Shown: positions 1 through 10,908 of the stretch, piece by piece
Layout: each line of letters opens with the position of its first letter
How positions within the stretch are numbered: position 1 is the first letter of the stretch
Assembly (NCBI GenBank): GCA_944989445.1
Contig: CALYLW010000039.1
Span: 62,001-126,000, forward strand
Length of the DNA: 64,000 nt
Origin: Ampullaceana balthica
Lineage: Eukaryota; Mollusca; Gastropoda; Lymnaeidae
Reading direction: 5' to 3'
Program-made: the position numbers and the translations under genes
The notes under the pieces: model-generated
The model's database searches: none
Seen by the model: the letters and a program-made list of their open reading frames with translations, nothing else
What the model was told of the DNA's origin: nothing

Positions 1-270
1 ACTTTCATTTATTTTATTTATTTATTTTTATTTTATTCATTTATTTTCATATTGAACAATTTTATGCTGAACGTCCGAAAAGATGTGTTTTTTTTGGTGC
101 AGTAATTTGGTGCGCTGCTTTATAAAATTAGTTGCGTCACAGACAGAACGCGACGGATGTGACATACATTGCAAATTATGTATGTTGATTCTAAATACCC
201 ATCAGGTATTGAGCGACAGAAACTGAATGAGTGGAATGCAATCATGCACTGTATTAATAGGACAGCAGAG
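1..270. other. AT-rich non-coding DNA
   Basis: T-rich simple sequence at the left edge, then unremarkable AT-rich DNA. A short motif near 101-135 (TTTTTGGTGCAGTAATTTGG) recurs at about 21,900, so part of this is an interspersed repeat. No coding potential seen. Confidence 0.6.
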
Positions 271-547
271 GGCCGTCTATAAAGTATGTCACGCTATCTT
301 TGACCTTTTTTAACTCCCCCCCCCCGCTTCCTAATAAACTGTCACAAATCTTTGACACCCTTCCGACTAAAGTACGGTACAGTTTGGAAGAAGTTTTTTT
401 TAATTAACAAAATAATTAACATTTAATATAAAACACCGGGATGTCACAGATGGCGGGACCCCTACCCTACCCGCCCCCGTCACAAATTGTCCCACTTTCT
501 TCCACCCTCTTCCCCCCTCTGGAGCGTGACGTACTTTATGGACGACA
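271..547. mobile_element. Short inverted-repeat element (MITE), GGCCGTC family
   Basis: The left end begins GGCCGTCTATAAAGTATGTC and the right end, reversed, begins GTGTCGTCCATAAAGTACGTC, giving about 23 bp of imperfect terminal inverted repeat. The interior is pyrimidine-rich and non-coding. It is a diverged relative of the copies at 13,328 and 21,286, which use the same GRCCGTCCATAAA terminus. It encodes nothing and would depend on a transposase from elsewhere. Confidence 0.6.
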
Positions 548-868
548 CATATAAAACTTTTTTTTCTATTGTTTAAAATAATAAAACTTTTTCTGAAGTA
601 TTCTAAAAATGATTTATTGCTGGAGTTTTAAGTTTTATTATTTCATTAATGACCAGGCTTCAGCCGAAATTCATCAGAATATTTCGTAATCAGCCGAAAA
701 TCAGCCGCAAATGTCAATTTACGAAGAAATCCTGCTAATCCGGATATCCGTTACAAAATTATGTAAACCAGTCGAAATTTTTTAAAATTCGGCTGGCAGG
801 TCCATTATATGTACTACTTTATTATCGTCCATTCTGCTAACTAATACAAAACAAGAAGTGCTCAAGTG
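548..868. other. Non-coding; possible small inverted-repeat element at 654-800
   Basis: The motif CAGCCGAAA occurs several times, and the ends near 654 (TTCAGCCGAAATT) and 800 (AAATTCGGCTGG) are inverted copies of each other. This may be a roughly 150-bp MITE, but I could not find a clean target duplication. Confidence 0.3.
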
Positions 869-1639
869 CAGTGGCGTCACTAAGGGGGGCGGGGGGGCGG
901 TCCGCCCCGGCTGACACCCGAGCCTAAAATTTTACTGTGTTCGATTTTATGTCAGAAAACACAAGATGACAATTTTTTTAAATCTATAACGAAATTAAGA
1001 GATACAATGAAATACGTTAAACGTGAAAATTCTTATTAAAAAAATATCAGTTAACTTGCAATAATAAAACACTCCCAACACACGAACAACATTAAAACAA
1101 ATTAGGAAAAAAAGAAAAGAAATAGTCGCAGCAGAGAGATCTTTAAAAAACGGCTGGAATGAAAGAGGCAGTGTCTTCTGTTTTAAAAGATATAAAGCCA
1201 TTTGGGCTTGGATACACCGACAGCATGAACGATTCCCGCCTCACGAATCCCTCCACCACAGTGGGGTGGGGGGGATACGATTTTTATCACCCCCCCCCCA
1301 AAAAAGAAAAAAATCAAAAGATGGGTTTTCTTTGTTGATGTTTTTCTTGAGGAAAATTATGATTTCAGTGTCTTTGAGTTAATATTTTTTATATATATAT
1401 TTATTAAAGGCTTGAAAGCATAGATATGCATGTTTATATACAGGTAGTCCTCCGGTTACGACGGTCCCATCCCGACTTACGCTGTTTAGTGCTTACGAAC
1501 GCGCCCCCGTAAAGAATAGTATTACGCGTTATTCCGTATTTTAAAAAAAAATTCATGAGGTAACGAATTCTTTTCTCTATTTGAAATAACAAAACTTATT
1601 GAAAAATTTGGTACGATTATTATTTCAACCTACAACTTT

Positions 1640-3420
1640 CGTTTGCGAATTTTTCAAATGGCGAAGTTTTCAATCAAGTCAATAAAGCTGAGTAAGCTTA
1701 TAAGTTCCTTTTCAATGCTCATTAGAGAGAGCATATTCAGCCTTTTTCGTCCCATGCAAATTCTCATTACATATTCTTTTCAACTTTGAAAAGGATCGCT
1801 CTTAGCTGCATTTTTATGTCATCACTGAAAGATAGATGCGAAGTGCGATGTGTACATTTGTAAAGGACTGTGTGAAATATAGCTCATTCAAAAGCAGCAA
1901 AATTTTTAGCTCTGTGCAAGTTTTTTGAGTTTCGCTTTGTGCTAATTCCTTTTCCTTAACCTGAGCCTGGGGCTGGACAATAACTTTTTTAATAGTTCTG
2001 AAAATTGGACTAATTCTGAAGGTAAGCAGTCTTCGAAATCACTCATGAACCTACATGTGGAAGAAAATCAGAAGCCCCGAGCCTAGTGCTTTTTATGGGT
2101 CTTCCCGGAAGACCCCCCCCTTAGCCATATTGCCACCAAAGGGACGTAACAGCTGAGGAACTCCCCCCAAAAGCGGTCACTTCTGAAGCGGTCACCTGGG
2201 CATCATGGACATACAGTCGAAGATGCCTCCCACTAAGTTGCCCTCACAAGGAGGTGGTGGAATTTCCTACTACGACCCGCTACCACTTTGACGCCATCCC
2301 GGCAAAGCACACGGGTCTCCATGGTTACGACCGCCGCAGACCGGCGGATCAAAAAGGCCTACCTAGTGTGAAACCCCCACTGGAAGGTTTTCTCATAGCT
2401 GGCGTCCAATGCGTTCTTCGCGGCACTTTTTGCTAATCCGTACTGGCGCTCCTGGCAAAAAACCGGCACCGCTCGATGGCGTTGCTAGTAAATTGAGGGG
2501 GGACGAAACGGTTGCTTCGGATTTACCCGACCCCTTCTTCGAAATCACTTGAATGTTCTTCCATTAACTTGGCTGCTGCCCATCGGGTGGCGAAAGTGCT
2601 GAGCTCAGTTAGGTTTGTAAGAAAGCCAAATTTCTCATGGATGTATTTATATGCACCTAACCAATGTTGTTGGGCTTAAGAAAGTTTGTCAATGATTACC
2701 AGAAATACCTCAAACTTGACTTTTTTTCTCCAGGAGAATACTGTTTTGTTTATGTCCCTTTATCAAACTGACGCTTTCTTTTTTGTTTGATAGTATTGAA
2801 GATTGTTAACACTGTTTTTACTACCGACTTTTCCTTTCCTTTGTCTTCATAGGAATAAAATTAAGAATGCTATTTTTCAACAAACTCAATGAGAGACTTC
2901 CTTTCTAAAATTGTTTCCCAAATTTCAAGTAAAATAGCGACTTCCAGTTGTTCAATTTCGTTTAGAAACCCTTCTTCTTCAAGTCGGTAGTCACTTGGCT
3001 GATTTTCATTCGTTGCTAATTCTTCTAGTGCTGCGATATTCTCATGGTATGAACTATTAACAGACCTTACAGCATAATGTCAGGCTGACCATCTTGTGTC
3101 AGGCAAGGCTTTGTTAGCATGTATCAATTTCATATGTTTTTGAAGTACCTATCAACGATGAGTAGATGCAACAAGTCGGGTATAAAGATTTTGCAGAAGA
3201 CAAAAAAAAATGTGACCGCAGTAGGACAACCTGCTGCTCTTTTCCCAACCAAATTAAAGGAATGAGCTGTGCACGTAACAAAATGAGCTACAATGCACTT
3301 CTCACGAAGAATAGCCTGGTTTCCGTTATATTTCCTACTCATTTGCAGCATTGCCGTATGACTGTCCAAGGCATTTTCAGGGATTCGTACAACAATAATG
3401 GCCTGCATCTTTATTATACA
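1640..3420 (-). pseudogene. hAT transposase pseudogene (DUF4371 / dimerisation-domain type)
   Basis: This is the remnant of the cut-and-paste transposase of the surrounding hAT. On the minus strand the stretch at 3408-3130 reads as the DUF4371-like core, including SRKYNGNQAILR and CTAHSFNLVGKRAAGCPTA, the segment around the family's conserved His and Asn. A fragment near 3100 reads like the KALPDTRWS motif, and 1815-1735 gives ERSFSKLKRIC, the start of the C-terminal hAT dimerisation helix pair. The pieces are in the correct order for one protein but in different frames with stops, and a 492-bp retroposon separates the middle from the C-terminus. No intact N-terminal zinc finger is visible. 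It cannot make a working enzyme. Confidence 0.75.
2044..2535. mobile_element. Short retroposon-like repeat, copy 1
   Basis: A GC-richer block flanked by a perfect 14-bp direct repeat, TCTTCGAAATCACT (2030-2043 and 2536-2549), so it inserted into the hAT transposase region. An inverted, roughly 400-bp relative lies at 44,241-44,640; they share CTACATGTGGAAGAAAATCA at one end and AACCCGACCC/TACCCGACCC at the other. Copy 1 carries about 90 extra bases near its left end. No poly-A tail, coding capacity or convincing pol III box was found, so the class is unknown. A long variable-length duplication points to target-primed retroposition, by inference. Confidence 0.7.
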
Positions 3421-3507
3421 CTATGATTCATAAAAAGTTTGGGGGCCCTTAAATTATTGGGGTCTTTAGCGCGTTCAGCACTCCTTCCCCCCTTTTAATC
3501 CGCCTTA

Positions 3508-4383
3508 GGGGTCCACACATCTGTGACGACGTGGTACGAGGAGGGGGGTGTTTAAGAAATGTGACGTCACACCAAAAACGCGAAACTTTAAATAAAAGTT
3601 CCACTTAAATATTTGATTGTTTACCATTTATTTAATTACGTTTTCAATGACTTCACGCGTGTTACGATATTACAGTGCAGACTTACCCTAAATACACATT
3701 TAAATGACAAATTTAAAAAACCCGTAAAAAACCAAGTTTTTTACTATAAATCCTTTATGTAGGAGAAATAACTAAAAGAATGTTCATTATAATACGCAGC
3801 ACAAGACCATCCAAAAATAAAAAATTGCAGCTGTGTCGTTAAACATGTTTAATATAATGCGCACCGATCAGGAATATGTTTATAAAAAGAGTTGTCAATA
3901 AAATACGCACCTTATTGCGCGACAGAAAGGTTGTTCAATATAATACGCACCGCGAAGCTCTATCTCAAAAAATAGTATGATACATAGGAATAAATAAAAT
4001 AATCTAAAAAATCAATAATTTAATTACGGTACATGCGATCGATCTGAAATTTTGACACATTGTTTTTATTATCGGTACAAAACCGCCTGCAAAATTTCAT
4101 CTCGCTAGCTTACGAGCAAGTGGGTTAAAAATCGATCAAAAGTTTTTGCGAAAAGCAAGCAAGCAAGGGCGGGCGGCCGCAGACACCACGAGTTAATATA
4201 AAGGATTTAATAATTTGCAACATGCTAATTTTTATTGAGAAAATACGGCTTGTGGGAGGGGTGTCAAAGCTTTGTGACGTCATATCGTAAAAAAGGGGTG
4301 GGGTCTAAGTTTTTGTGACAAAGTATGACGCTGGGGGAGGTTGGGGTATAAATCGGCAACCTCGCGTGACGTCATTTATGGAC
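3508..4383. mobile_element. GGCCGTC-family MITE, 5'-truncated and interrupted
   Basis: The right end (GCGTGACGTCATTTATGGAC, ending 4383) and internal blocks (GTGACGACGTGG; AATAAAAGTTCCACTTAAAT; GTGTTACGATATTA) match the complete copy at 13,328-13,734. The left terminus is missing. The element at 3717-4209 is inserted in its middle: the copies at 13,328 and 42,560 run straight through the equivalent position. Confidence 0.65.
3717..4209. mobile_element. Asymmetric inverted-repeat element, copy 1 (possible Helentron-like, non-autonomous)
   Basis: TAAATCCTTTATGT (3747) is inverted at the far right as ATATAAAGGATTTA (4196-4209). About 30 bp outside the left inverted repeat, ACCCGTAAAAA...TTTTTTAC forms a small hairpin and is conserved in the other copies, so the left inverted repeat is internal while the right one is terminal. 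That asymmetry is described for Helentron-like elements. The interior has ACGGTACATGCGATCGATCT and AAGTGGGTTAAAAATCGATC. Related copies are at 5632, 24,493, 24,925, 25,186, 25,670 and, reversed, 59,245. Non-coding. Confidence 0.6.
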
Positions 4384-4428
4384 CATGAGCTACCGCCCCG
4401 GGTGACACCAACCCTAGTGACGCCTCTG

Positions 4429-4799
4429 CTCAAGTGTTACAATATCCATAAAGGTAGCACTACTTTGGAACTCCCTGTTAAAGACGCTCAAAATTCGTGA
4501 ACTGTTAAGATTCTTACAAATGAACTGATGCACGTTTGTTTAATAAGGAGTGGCTTGCTTTGAATAATTGACTGTTTCCACTGTTAATATTCGCTATCAC
4601 CTGTTTTGACACCTCCCTTTTCTTTTTTCAAACATCTAACAACTGTCTTTTTCATACTGCCGTTTGTTTGTTTTGTTTTTGTTTTGTTTTTCTTGTATTT
4701 TTTGTGTGGAGCAATTAGCGTTTTGTATTGATGGATACCAGAGCGATAAAAATTAACATCAATCACCCAGTCAATCAATTTTCTTTGTTAGCTTACAGG
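4429..4799. other. Non-coding, AT-rich
   Basis: Begins with the right-hand target duplication of the hAT element. Nothing else recognisable; the TTTTGTTTTT tract at 4665-4700 is simple sequence. Confidence 0.5.
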
Positions 4800-4962
4800 C
4801 AGTGGCGTAGCTAGACGAGGGGGAGGGTGTTCAAATTCGAAAGTTAAGTGGGTAACCCTAAAGGAGTGTACATTATCTCATGTCATGATGTCGAATGACA
4901 AAATGCAGCACCCCCAAAGAGGCCAAGCTCCCTGGGCCCCCAAATCTCTAGTTACGCCACTG
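4800..4962. mobile_element. hAT MITE, 163 bp
   Basis: Ends CAGTGGCGTAGCTAG (4800-4814) and CTAGTTACGCCACTG (4948-4962) are inverted at 14 of 15 positions. Flanks CTTACAGG and CTTAGGAA are a partly decayed 8-bp duplication. The terminus resembles that of the 3.56-kb hAT just upstream, so the same transposase type may have mobilised it. Confidence 0.65.
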
Positions 4963-5301
4963 CTTAGGAAAGCAATAACTTTATTTTTAAAAGTTTGAAA
5001 ATAGTGTATTTAGGTTTTAGTTATAATGTTTCTTGTACAGAAAGAGACTGCAATAAAGCTTTTAAATAGATTAAAAGTGGGGAAAATTACTTAACAAAAA
5101 TCGAGTTACTATCGTTCAGTCGGAACCGAGCGTGGATGTAAGTCGAGCACAAGCTGTATTATTCATTTGATCATTCTTTCTCTTGCATCTCCGTCCATAT
5201 GAACACTTGGCAATCGCACGATAGGATATCTCTCTAAGTATACTACACTTGACACAAGCTGTCGGAAGAATAATAATTAACCTTAAAAACACTTTTTAAA
5301 A

Positions 5302-5628
5302 ACTAGTCTTATATTAAAAATGCACTAGTTTTTTACTTTTTAGTCTACGCCTTTTACAGTAAGTACAAAGCCAGCTTACCTTTTGATTATAAATCCCTTA
5401 AATATGAGACATAACTAAAAGTAGTGATTATGTTCAAACGCGACATTTACAGACTGAAACAGAATTATCTCCCCTGGTTTTTATCTCCCCTGGGCGCAGG
5501 GACGGTAGGGGGTGTGAACAGTGACGGTCGGCGTCAACGCGTGAACAAGGCACGTGAAAAAATTATAAACAAATAGTCTGACGGACGGTTCCGATTAAAC
5601 TTACAAAGCAAGCTAATATAAGACTAGT
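5302..5628. mobile_element. Small inverted-repeat element, overlapping an asymmetric-repeat fragment
   Basis: ACTAGTCTTATATTA (5302-5316) is perfectly inverted at TAATATAAGACTAGT (5614-5628). From 5390 the sequence also matches the left part of the asymmetric-repeat family (TAAATCCCTTAAAT then GAGACATAACTAAAAG). The block may be a variant of that family with a changed 3' tip or a chimera of two elements. Confidence 0.45.
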
Positions 5629-5631
5629 AAT

Positions 5632-6178
5632 AAAACAAACCCGTAAAAACAAAGTTTTTGACTATAAATCCCTTATATATGAGACATAACTAACAGTATT
5701 GATTATTTTCAAACATTTACAGACTGAATCTGTCTTAACTCAAGTTTGCTTCATAATCCTAGGGGGGAGGGGTTGGTGGGAGAAGGAGAGGGAAAAGTCT
5801 GGTCACCGATTCGCTTGACTGAGCTCAGCGTGACACGTAAAATGTAAACAAAAGCACCCCGTCGCTTCGTTGGGTCGCCTCAATGCGTCAGCTCCTACTT
5901 TCACGTGGCAAAAAAAACAAAACAAACCGTGAATTTGAATTACATACCTCATATAAGGATAAACTAAAAATGCATTAATTTAATTACGGTAAGTTCGATC
6001 GATCTGAAATTTTGAGACGATGCATTGTTAGGTCAGACGGGTCAGTGTGCCAAATTTCAGCTCGATCGAATCACGGAAATTGGGTCATTTTTTACTTTTC
6101 TTTTTCAGCCCGCCCAGCCCATGAGATGATGAGATGATGAGATGATGAGACGGCCGCGAAGTTAATATAAGGGATTTA
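5632..6178. mobile_element. Asymmetric inverted-repeat element, variant copy
   Basis: TAAATCCCTTATAT (5665-5678) and ATATAAGGGATTTA (6165-6178) are a perfect 14-bp inverted pair. The conserved outer motif ACCCGTAAAAAC and TTTTTGACTA lies left of the first. The core has ACGGTAAGTTCGATCGATCT as in other copies. A short ATGATGAG microsatellite sits just before the right end. Non-coding. Confidence 0.6.
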
Positions 6179-6737
6179 AAAAGAGATATTCATTTGTGTT
6201 TTTCTCTAATTTAGGGCCTACCCTTCTTTGTTTTGTTTTCTTTTATTTATTTCTTTATTTATTGTTATTGTTTATGTTATGTTTTTTTTACGCAATTTCT
6301 TATGGAACAAATTGCTATTATATATTTTAAATGTCCGTAGAGCTTGCACATGCAACTCCTCCCGAACCATACCAGATAAGGGTTCTGGTCTTGCAAAAAT
6401 ATTCTAAGGAGGTCCCAAGGATGCGCACCGGTCAAAAAATACCGAAAAGGTTTACAGTACTTTGTCAATATTTTGCCATTTATAACATCTATCGGGTTGA
6501 AATAAACGCCAAACGATAGCTCATAATTTTTTGAACAATGTGGAAGATGCAGTTTTTGAAAAATGACATTTCGTTCGACTCGTAGTTTTAGCAACAATTT
6601 TTGAAAGCCATTGCTTTGTTTAGTTTCAAAATTAATGATTTGAAATTACTTTTAATTTAACCTAAAATGATAGTCAATGGGGTTTTCCCGCTTTGTGAAT
6701 GCTTATGTGAGACTAGGGGGTTTAGGGATAAAATGCC
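6179..6737. other. Non-coding; weak minus-strand ORF only
   Basis: AT-rich. A 106-codon minus-strand frame at 6277-6597 shows no recognisable domain and no supporting splice or promoter context, so I do not call it a gene. Confidence 0.4.
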
Positions 6738-7489
6738 CAAGTAACTTATCCTTGTTTAATAAAGAAATATTAAACTTCCTGAAATGTACACAAAGTAGTT
6801 TATAATTATAAATCCTCAAATCCTCTTTTTACATCGCTCTCTTTTCCAAAATTAAAATATAAGCTAAAACTATTACGTCATATAATTTTTTTTAGAATCT
6901 TTTAGAATTTTTCGAATTTTGCACACCGCCTGATGCGTGCCTTGTACTCGTATATATATTTAAATATAAGCTAAAAATGACGTCATAGCGTTACGGATAC
7001 ATACTCCAACCTGTGACTTGGGGTATTATATTGTTTTAGAGACAACCCATTAAAAATGACTAAATCTTTTTTTATTTGAATTTAATATAAAATTACTGCT
7101 GTAAAAATTAATATTTGTTTAAGATAATTTTTAAAAAATAGATCCAAAAAAGGAATATTTATTTATTTAGTTCAAGATGTCTTTAATAACAATGTTTCTT
7201 GTAAATATTATCAAGATCTTTAGCAAATCTCCTTGATGATCGGTATATTTAACTAACACTTTTAATAATTACCATAAGTAACTTATCCTTGACTGATAAA
7301 TACGAAATATTAAACTTGCTGAAATGTACACAAAGTATTTCATAATTATAAATCCTAAAATCCTATTTTTACATCGTTCCCTTTTATAAAATTAAAATAT
7401 AAGCTAAAACAATGACGTCATATTATTTTTTTTACAGCGCGTCTTTAATTTACAATTATTTTGCACACCTTTTTGCGCTCCTTCCGATG
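6738..7489. repeat. Two direct copies of a ~220-bp repeat
   Basis: 6738-6960 and 7273-7489 share AAGTAACTTATCCTTG, AAATGTACACAAAGTA, AATATAAGCTAAAAC and a GACGTCATA-like block. The first module recurs inverted at about 14,125-14,190 and in several copies at 22,013-22,400. The second copy is cut by the 2.9-kb element that follows: its continuation (CCTTGTATTAAAATATAAGC) reappears at 10,378, so copy 1 serves as the empty-site reference. Confidence 0.65.
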
Positions 7490-8302
7490 CCGGTGTTGCA
7501 AAATAAATCCCCCCGGAGACTCTGTTTTAAAACAAATCCTCCGGGGAAGAAAATGTTTTCCTCCAGATTAAAATAAATTCGCCCCTACCCTGTAAAAAAT
7601 TCGCCCCCTTTATACTTTCGATAAACATTCAGAAATACAGCGCAATTATTGAACCTTTTCATAACATAACCATGCACGAATAGATTATCTCATATCACGA
7701 TTGTGAAATTTTCTGTTACTGTACACGTGTATTATTTTTTTTTAAGAATTTGAAATTTTAACTGCCATAACAGTTATACAACAAATATATTAAAATGTCA
7801 AAGCATTTTACACATGTTACACAAAATTTAGACGTTGGCTCCAATAATCATGACTAACATTAAATTTTCTGCGTATAATTTATACCGCCTCTTTCTAGAG
7901 TGTCTAAACTAATTATGACATTATGGACTGGACAGCCCAATCAGGCCAATCTAGACATGTGTCCATAAGAGAAAAAATAATTAAGAAAATTGTATCTATC
8001 CGTTAACATATTTTACAAAGTCTTTAAATATTACTTTGATTTCACTATTTATATTGCTAGATATTCTAAAATATTAGAAAGCTTTAGGAGATAAAAAAAA
8101 GAGTATTAACACATGAGAATCACAACTAAAGGTTATTACTTTCATTTTAGTAGGTATAAAATACTTCGAGGATAACAATTCAGCTACAATTGCAAATCGC
8201 ATAGTGAGAAAAGATTCTTTTTAAAAAAAGTATCAATACTTTCATTACAAAAAACTAGTATAGCAAAAATATATCTTTCAAATATTAAAAAGAAATTATT
8301 AA

Positions 8303-9100
8303 ACATACATACATACATACATACATTCATACATACATACATACACACATACATACATACATACATACATACATACATACATACATACATACATACATAC
8401 ATACATACATACATACATACATACATACATACATACACACTACATACATACACACATACACACATACACACATACACACTTACACACATACACACATACA
8501 TACATACACACATACACACATACACACATACATACATACATACATACATACATACATACATACATACATACATACATACATACATACATACATACATACA
8601 TACATACATACATACATACATACATACATACATACATACATACATACATACATACATGCATACATACACACATACATACATACACACATACATACATACA
8701 TACACACATACATAAATACACACATACACACATACACACATACACACTTACATACATACACACATACATACATACATACATACATACATACACACATACA
8801 CACATACACACATACATACATACATACATACATACATACATACATACATACATACATACATACATACATACATACATACATACATACATACATACATACA
8901 TACATACATACATACATACATACATACATACATACATACATACATACATACATACATACATACATACATACATACATACATACATACATACATACATACA
9001 TACATACATACATACATACATACATACATACTTACATACATACATACATGTATACGTACATACATAAATTCATACATACACACATACACAAACATATACA
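8303..9100. repeat. (CATA)n tetranucleotide array, ~800 bp
   Basis: Roughly 200 CATA units with scattered CACA variants and one CACTACATA interruption. The long minus-strand frames reading Met-Tyr-Val-Cys are produced by the repeat and are not genes. Confidence 0.95.
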
Positions 9101-9157
9101 TTACTCCCTAATGCCTCCCTTTGCGTGATTATTACATTAGAATAACTCATTAGACTA

Positions 9158-9365
9158 CAGGTGACCAGACCCTTACTATTTGAGAGCCGTTTTAAAATAT
9201 TTAAAAATTGTTGAGAGCTGCATTGAAGCATTATGAGTCATAAAAACTGGCTTGGAAATCTTTCAGTAATCATTTTAATATATCTTTCATAAATTGCACG
9301 CGAGCCGCAATGTGAACACAGAAGAGCCGCATGCGGCTCGCGAACCGCGGTTTGACCACCGTTGC
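9158..9365. mobile_element. hAT-like MITE
   Basis: Left end CAGGTGACCAGAC and reversed right end CAACGGTGGTCAAAC are related, and GAGCCGCATGCGGCTC near the right end is a perfect palindrome typical of one hAT family. Flanks TTAGACTA and CTTAGAAA look like a decayed 8-bp duplication. A fragment of the same family lies at about 34,570-34,620 (GTGAACACAGAAGAGCCGC). Confidence 0.5.
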
Positions 9366-10377
9366 TTAGAAACGTGAATGTTTCCTAAGCAGACTTCTTC
9401 ATACCTCAGCTAACTATGAGTCGATAGACAACTTAAATGGCCAATACGTTCCCACTTTGAAGCAATCTATCTACTAAGACATATAGCTAGTCCTTTACCC
9501 GCTCAACAAATGACGCTTCATGTTTTCCTGTCGCATTTCATCAATAAACAACCCCACCTCTGTGCTACCCATTAAGTCTCCAGGATTCTAACATTCCGTA
9601 AGGTCATTGACGTTATGCCTAACTAATTCAGCGGCACGCCTAAACGGGAATCTCAAGCTAACTAAGCGCCTCATCTCAACCCAGATCTCCACAACACTTT
9701 GATCTGGATTATACTGTGAATTTAACGCAATGGGTATCACCAACACTAGCTTAGACACTGATTGTTTAATCGTGTAACCTGTATTTTCCTTTAGTTTCTA
9801 AATTTAAAACTTGGGCTACATTTGATTTGTTAAATTTTCTCCAGTAACTTTAGTAAACGCTACCGATAATAGACAGTAATAATGTTTTTGAATTATTTTA
9901 ATGCACACATTGAAATCGGTAATTTCGTTTAGGTCCTTAACACATGATCTACTCACAAACGTAAAGAGTGAATTATTCCGAAATATCGGTGTCACGTTCT
10001 CGTATTACTTGATCTTCTTTGTATTTCAGTTCATTTGTCTGATATTCTTTCAAATAACTCTGGGCAATTAACCAACTCTAAATATGTGTCTATACGGGCA
10101 TACACCCACTTATCCCGCAAAATTGCTACGCCCCTGACAAAGCTTAAGATTGCTCAATTTCAAATACGCATACAGAAATGAATGTAGAACAAATACAAAT
10201 TATAAGTCATAAAGTTTAATAAAACAATTATTCATAATTTCCAATATTTAAGGGGAGGGTTTATTATAACCCCGGAGACTTCATTTTAAAACAAAGTCTC
10301 TGGGGGCGACTTTGTTTTAAAATAAACTCTCCGGGGGGAGACTTTATTTTGGGGGAGCCTTTATTTCGTGACACCGG

Positions 10378-10908
10378 CCTTGTATTAAAATATAAGCTCA
10401 AACTTTTATAATAAAGACGAAAAGGAATTTATTGAACAGGGTAATGGGTAAGCCCGAAAAAAAACCCATCAAGAGAATAAAACAAAATTGATCGCAGTAC
10501 CACCTAACAGCATTATTATAAAATAAAATTGATCGCAGCGCCACCTAAAAGCATTACACCCATACAGACAACTGGAATTATGTATATTGATTGTTGTGCA
10601 ATGCGCATTATATTGACACATTCTTGGAGTGATGTAGCGTGAGGGGATATGACGTCATATTGTCTTGACTTTCAGAATTACTTATTTGAATCTATTTTTA
10701 ATGTAATCTAAAGTGATTTCCCTTGAATAAAAAAATAGAAAATTGGTTTTGGAAATTGAGTTTAAAAACTCATTTGAGTTTAACTTACATGTTTTCATTT
10801 TGTACTAGATTATAGGGAAAAATTATTACTCTCTTTTGGCATCGGCATACCAGTTTGCTCTCTCATCCTCTTCATCTTCACGATCAATCGTATCTGCATC
10901 GCTCTCAG
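10378..10908. other. Upstream / intronic DNA before the candidate gene
   Basis: Continuation of the interrupted repeat, then AT-rich sequence. The frame of the first recognised exon stays open back to a stop near 10,812 with no ATG, so the exon may extend further left than called, or an upstream exon lies outside the visible signals. Confidence 0.4.

Larger units (their letters stand above)
869..4428 (-). mobile_element. hAT transposon (decayed autonomous copy), 3.56 kb
   Basis: Left terminus CAGTGGCGTCACTA (869) and right terminus TAGTGACGCCTCTG (ending 4428) are inverted repeats matching at 13 of 14 positions. They are flanked by a perfect 8-bp duplication, CTCAAGTG (861-868 and 4429-4436). 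Eight-base duplications and CAGNGGCG-type ends are the hallmark of hAT elements. The subterminal DNA is GC-rich and also inverted (GTCCGCCCCGG near the left, CCCCGGGTGACACC near the right). The minus-strand transposase is degraded, and at least three later insertions lie inside (2044-2535; the GGCCGTC-type MITE at 3508-4383; another at 3717-4209), so their order can be read from the nesting. Confidence 0.85.
7490..10377. mobile_element. 2.9-kb inverted-repeat element with internal (CATA)n array
   Basis: The left end CCGGTGTTGCAAAATAAATC and reversed right end CCGGTGTCACGAAATAAAGG begin long (about 100 bp) imperfect inverted repeats. Each is built from sub-repeats of the form CTCCGGGG alternating with TTTTAAAACAAA. 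The empty-site comparison with 6738-6960 supports a single insertion here. There is no transposase: the interior is a tetranucleotide array, a hAT fragment and plain AT-rich DNA. I do not recognise the superfamily. Confidence 0.6.

Noticed and set aside
5302..5628. Restriction-modification or bacterial mobile signature in the ACTAGT palindromes
   Set aside because: No bacterial gene context; the palindromes are the tips of an inverted-repeat element.
6277..6597. 106-codon minus-strand ORF
   Set aside because: No recognisable domain or gene context in AT-rich DNA; kept only as a remark in the region note.
8184..9101. Met-Tyr-Val-Cys repeat proteins
   Set aside because: Products of the (CATA)n array, present in more than one frame.
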